NCBI GenBank assembly: GCA_002398405.1
Contig: DGYN01000052.1
Location: 1-48,649, forward strand
DNA: 48,649 nucleotides
DNA from: Caulobacteraceae bacterium UBA5005
Lineage (GTDB): Bacteria; Pseudomonadota; Alphaproteobacteria; Caulobacterales; Caulobacteraceae
Direction: 5' to 3'
The position numbers were made by a program, and so were the translations under genes. Positions 45,634-48,649 of the stretch are shown one piece after another. The first letter of the stretch is position 1; each line of letters begins with the position of its first letter. The notes beneath the pieces are model-generated. The model saw only the letters and a list, made by a program, of their open reading frames with translations. It was not told where the DNA came from and ran no database searches.

Positions 45634-45665
45634 AGCGCGCTGAGGTTTTATCCCGGCGCGCTTTT
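45634..45665 (+). terminator. Intrinsic terminator of rpsT
   Basis: AGCGCGC (45634-45640) pairs with GCGCGCT (45656-45662) around a 15-base loop, and TTTT follows. It is 55 bases after the rpsT stop. Confidence 0.75.
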
Positions 45666-45754
45666 GCTTGGGCGCGGTTCGTCGAACGCCGTTCAAATTT
45701 AACTTTGAAAAAATTTTCGCGACAGTTTTTTCAACCCCAAAAAGGGCCTAGCGC

Positions 45755-45823
45755 GAGTCAACCGATTTGTTCGCGAATCACCGCGAGAATCCCCGTTGAC
45801 CGGCGTCTTCGGAGGGCTATCGT
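45755..45823 (+). promoter_or_regulatory. dnaA promoter with three GANTC methylation sites
   Basis: GAGTC at 45755-45759, GAATC at 45775-45779 and GAATC at 45787-45791 lie just upstream of TTGACC (45796-45801), 16-base spacer, TATCGT (45818-45823). GANTC is the CcrM methyltransferase target; in Caulobacter, dnaA transcription depends on its methylation state. The start codon is about 155 bases after the expected transcript start, a long leader as in Caulobacter dnaA. Upstream, 45692-45740 is A/T-rich and holds TTCAAA-N6-TTTGAA. A box with one mismatch to TTATNCACA is at 45919-45927. Confidence 0.72.
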
Positions 45824-45984
45824 AAAGCCCATAGACGCTTTCCGAATTTGAGAAACGGCGACTGCGGGGGACTTGTTCTTCGTTGATAAGCCTTTGTTTT
45901 GGCGGGCGTTAGGGGTGTTTTTGCACAGGGTCGAGCGCGCCGGGATGGCAAGCGCCGGCCTTTGGATTAGGGGCGACAAAGGTA

Positions 45985-47409
45985 ATGGCCGGTACGGACA
46001 GGATCAGCGGGTACGATGCGGCGCCGGGCGCCGTCTGGACGCAAGCCTGCGCTACCCTGAAGGGCGAGATGGGAGCCGATACCTTCGGCTCGTGGTTGGG
46101 ACAGGCGTCCCTGCGTCAGGACCGGGATGGGGCGCTCGTTCTGGTGACCCCCACCGGCATCGCCCGCGACTGGATCCGCAACAACGCCTGGAGACGCATC
46201 CAGGAGGTCTGGCGCGCCAAGGACCCGGAAAAGCGCGGCCTGATGCTGAAATCCCGCGTCGAGTTCGAGCAGGCGGCGGGTCCGGAAGCCGCGATCCTCG
46301 CCGCCGATCCGGTGTCCTCCGACGTTCCCGAGATCGCTCCCGCCCGCAAGACCGATGGAAGCGTCAGCCAGCCCGGCCTGCAGGAGCGCCTGACCTTTTC
46401 GACCTTCGTCACCGGACCGGCCAATGAGTTCGCCCATGCGGTGGCGCGGCGGGTGGCGTCCTGGTCGGACGGGCACTTCAACCCGGTGCTGTTCCACTCG
46501 TCCTACGGCTTTGGCAAAACCCACCTTCTGAACGCCATCGCCCATGAGGCGGCCCGCAGCAAACCCGACCGCAAGGTGGTCTATCTGACGGCCGAGCGGT
46601 TCCTCTCGACCTTCGTGCGCGCCGTCCAGGACCGTCAGACGGCGGCGTTCAAGGAAAGCCTGCGCGACGCGGACCTGCTGCTGATCGACGATGTGCACTT
46701 CATCGCCGGCAAGCAGTCGACGCAGGAAGAGCTGTTCCACACCCTGACCACCCTGATGGAAGAGGGACGCCGGGTGGTGTTCTCCTCCGACCGGGCGCCG
46801 GTGGCGCTGGTGGAGATGGACGCGCGGCTGCGCTCCCACCTGCAGGCTGGCCTGGTCTGCGGCATCGAACCGGCCGACCGCACCCTGCGTCTGGGCATCC
46901 TGGAGATGAAGCTCGCCTCGCTCGGCCGCTCCATGGGCGCGCCGAACCTCACCGCCCGCGGCGATGTGCTGCAGTTCCTCGCCGACCGCTTCACCGATAG
47001 CGTGCGGGAAATGGAGGGGGCTATGAACACTCTAGTGGCGCGCACCGGCGCGGGCATTTCAGAACTCACCTTGGACGAAGCCCAGGCCATCCTTCGCCCC
47101 CACCTGCGCGGCGGGGAAAAGCGCATCACCGTCGACGATATCCAGAAGGCGACGAGCGAGCATTTCGGGCTCAAGCAATCGGACCTGATCAGCGAGCGCC
47201 GCAACCGCTCCATCGCCCGTCCGCGCCAGGCGGCCATGTGGCTGTGCAAGCAGCTGACGACCCGCAGCCTGCCCGATATCGGCCGCCGTTTCGGAGGCCG
47301 CGACCACACCACGGTGTTGCACGCCGTGCGCCGGATCGAGGAACTGAAGCAGGGCGATCCGCAGCTGACGCGGGACCTGGAAACCCTGGCGCGAAAGCTG
47401 CGCGGCTAG
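45985..47409 (+). CDS. dnaA: Chromosomal replication initiator DnaA
   Basis: 474 residues. Domain I is at the N-terminus (VWTQACATLKGEMGADTFGSWLGQASL). The AAA+ domain III starts LTFSTFVTGPANEFAHAVA with Walker A-like SSYGFGKTHLLNAIAHE, Walker B DADLLLIDDVHFIAGKQSTQEELFHT and the sensor region RLRSHLQAGLVCGIEPADRTLR. Domain IV carries the DnaA-box recognition signature GRRFGGRDHTTVLHAVRRIEEL. Walker A has SYGFGKTH where most DnaA have GxGLGKTH. The ATG at 45985 follows a long leader. dnaN follows on the same strand. Confidence 0.97.
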   Translation: MAGTDRISGYDAAPGAVWTQACATLKGEMGADTFGSWLGQASLRQDRDGALVLVTPTGIARDWIRNNAWRRIQEVWRAKDPEKRGLMLKSRVEFEQAAGPEAAILAADPVSSDVPEIAPARKTDGSVSQPGLQERLTFSTFVTGPANEFAHAVARRVASWSDGHFNPVLFHSSYGFGKTHLLNAIAHEAARSKPDRKVVYLTAERFLSTFVRAVQDRQTAAFKESLRDADLLLIDDVHFIAGKQSTQEELFHTLTTLMEEGRRVVFSSDRAPVALVEMDARLRSHLQAGLVCGIEPADRTLRLGILEMKLASLGRSMGAPNLTARGDVLQFLADRFTDSVREMEGAMNTLVARTGAGISELTLDEAQAILRPHLRGGEKRITVDDIQKATSEHFGLKQSDLISERRNRSIARPRQAAMWLCKQLTTRSLPDIGRRFGGRDHTTVLHAVRRIEELKQGDPQLTRDLETLARKLRG

Positions 47410-47491
47410 CCCCTTCCAAGGGCCAAGTTTTGGGTTAAGGTCGCATCCCCCGGGGCGGGCTCGCTCCTCTTAAAAAGACGCCGGACCGACT

Positions 47492-48610
47492 ATGAAGCTG
47501 ACCATCGAACGCGCGGCCTTGCTCAAAGCGCTGGGACACGTGCAGAGCGTGGTCGAGCGGCGGAACACCATTCCGATCCTGTCGAATGTGCTGCTCTCGG
47601 CGGACGGCGGCGGGGTCGGTTTTTCGGCCACCGACCTCGATATGGAGATCGTCGACCAGACGGCGGCCAATATCGAAGGCTCGGGCCAGATCACCGCGCC
47701 GGCCCACACCCTCTATGAGATCGTCAGGAAGCTGCCCGAAGGGTCCGACGTCGCCCTGACCTATTCGGGCGATGATCCGCGCCTGGTGGTCCAGGCGGGC
47801 CGCAGCCGGTTCAACCTGCCGGTGCTGCCGGCGGGCGACTTCCCGGTGATGTCGTCGGACGGGCTCTCGGCGCCCATCGCCATCGACACGGCGGACCTCA
47901 TCCGGCTGATCGACAAGACGCGCTTTGCGATCTCCACGGAAGAGACGCGCTATTATCTGAACGGCCTCTATGTCCACGTGGTGGTGGAGGATGGGCAGCC
48001 GAAGCTGCGCGCCGTCGCCACCGACGGCCACCGCCTGGCCCTGGCCGAGATGCCGGCCCCGGAGGGCGCGGCGGGATCGCCGGGGGTGATCATTCCCAGG
48101 AAGACCATCAACGAGATCCGCCGTCTGCTGGACGATGCGGGCGAGAGCGTCGCCCTGCAGGTCAGCCCTCAGAAAGTGCGCTTCGCCTTCGGCGAGGCGG
48201 CCCTGACCTCCAAGGTGATCGACGGTTCGTTCCCCGACTATGTGCGGGTGATCCCCAAGGATAACCAGAAGATCCTGAAAGTTGACAACGCCCTGTTCAG
48301 CCAGGCCGTCGACCGGGTGGCGACCATCTCGGCGGAGAAGTCCCGCTCGGTGAAGATGGCGGTGGAGAGCGGCAAGATCGTGCTGACTGTCCGCAACATG
48401 GAAGCCGGCCAGGCCGTCGAAGAGCTCGAGGTCGACTACGAGGGCGAAGGCTTCGAAATCGGCTTCAACGCCCGCTACCTGCTCGACGTCGCCGGCCAGA
48501 TCACCGGCGAGACGGCGGAGTTCCGCTTTGCTGACCCGGCGAGCCCGACCCTGGTGCTGGATCCGGAAGACCCGGGCCTGCAGTACGTGCTGATGCCGCT
48601 GAGGGTGTGA
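47492..48610 (+). CDS. dnaN: DNA polymerase III subunit beta (sliding clamp)
   Basis: 372 residues in the usual three-domain beta clamp length: MKLTIERAALLKALGHVQSVVERRNTIPILSNVLL, then FAISTEETRYYLNGLYVHV, RAVATDGHRLALAEM, and the C-terminal YVLMPLRV. It lies 82 bases after dnaA, and no strong promoter is visible between them, so dnaA-dnaN may be an operon. In C. crescentus, as I recall, the two genes are far apart. Confidence 0.97.
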   Translation: MKLTIERAALLKALGHVQSVVERRNTIPILSNVLLSADGGGVGFSATDLDMEIVDQTAANIEGSGQITAPAHTLYEIVRKLPEGSDVALTYSGDDPRLVVQAGRSRFNLPVLPAGDFPVMSSDGLSAPIAIDTADLIRLIDKTRFAISTEETRYYLNGLYVHVVVEDGQPKLRAVATDGHRLALAEMPAPEGAAGSPGVIIPRKTINEIRRLLDDAGESVALQVSPQKVRFAFGEAALTSKVIDGSFPDYVRVIPKDNQKILKVDNALFSQAVDRVATISAEKSRSVKMAVESGKIVLTVRNMEAGQAVEELEVDYEGEGFEIGFNARYLLDVAGQITGETAEFRFADPASPTLVLDPEDPGLQYVLMPLRV

Positions 48611-48649
48611 CAACCTTCCCTCTCCTTCTGTTTGGACCGGAGACATCCG

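Noticed and set aside
45677..45695. GTTC...GTTC repeat upstream of dnaA as a LexA box
   Set aside because: The spacing is 10 bases; the alphaproteobacterial LexA box is GTTC-N7-GTTC. The GTTCG-T-CGAAC palindrome is left unassigned.
45580..45984. Full replication origin between rpsT and dnaA
   Set aside because: There are an AT-rich stretch and one near-match DnaA box, but no cluster of boxes and no CtrA sites (TTAA-N7-TTAA). The Caulobacter origin is usually elsewhere, so only regulatory use is claimed.
1..48649. tRNA, rRNA, CRISPR array, prophage or complete insertion sequence
   Set aside because: No tRNA T-arm/anticodon pattern, no spaced direct repeats of CRISPR type, and no transposase or integrase motif was seen in any gene.

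Overview
The window reads as a GC-rich alphaproteobacterial chromosome segment near the replication origin, most likely from a Caulobacteraceae member (Caulobacter/Phenylobacterium type). Support: the zapA-zauP pair, a c-di-GMP-type ShkA hybrid kinase, GANTC sites clustered at the dnaA promoter, GGAAC-N16/17-CGTT (sigma-T/EcfG) promoters, a coaBC-dut pair, and mutM/ubiE/ubiB close to rpsT-dnaA. It is essentially all chromosomal housekeeping plus small accessory genes. I see no phage, insertion sequence, CRISPR array, tRNA or rRNA.

Layout. 0-7 kb: yebC-mgtC-ruvC-ruvA and a phosphatase on the minus strand; a Tat-exported TauD-like dioxygenase with a cytochrome c; ymdB-like, fau, a 6S RNA, zapA and zauP. 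7-14.8 kb: transketolase, a membrane-protein/winged-helix module under a long palindrome, a DUF559 gene bracketed by palindromic repeats, a cobalamin adenosyltransferase, two TetR regulators and a LuxR regulator. 14.8-20 kb: a methylsuccinyl-CoA dehydrogenase candidate (ethylmalonyl-CoA pathway), dut, coaBC, an unusual lipoprotein and a second DUF559 gene. 20-26 kb: an MHS transporter, then the dapF-mtaB-ftsY-yciB block. 26-30 kb: a Doc toxin/antitoxin pair and an oxyR / ahpC-ahpD peroxide module. 29.8-33 kb: the most distinctive region, where four sigma-T/EcfG-type promoters each precede a small membrane-protein gene, one of them heading an operon with a lipid-kinase-like and a metallophosphoesterase gene. 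33-38 kb: a Zur-boxed znuD-like receptor, sapC, ogt and ada-alkA. 37.9-48.6 kb: ampG-like, shkA, ubiB-ubiE, mutM, a TraB-like gene, rpsT, dnaA and dnaN.

Intergenic spaces hold several families of palindromic repeats. Three copies of one two-hairpin element (REPIN-like) each start or end within about 10 bases of a stop codon, and one of them forms the 3' end of ogt. The best candidates for something little described are the sigma-T cluster with its gene-free structured centre, the DUF559-repeat association, and the lipoprotein carrying a degenerate toxin-like nuclease domain. All calls come from reading the sequence and from memory of the families; no database search was done.
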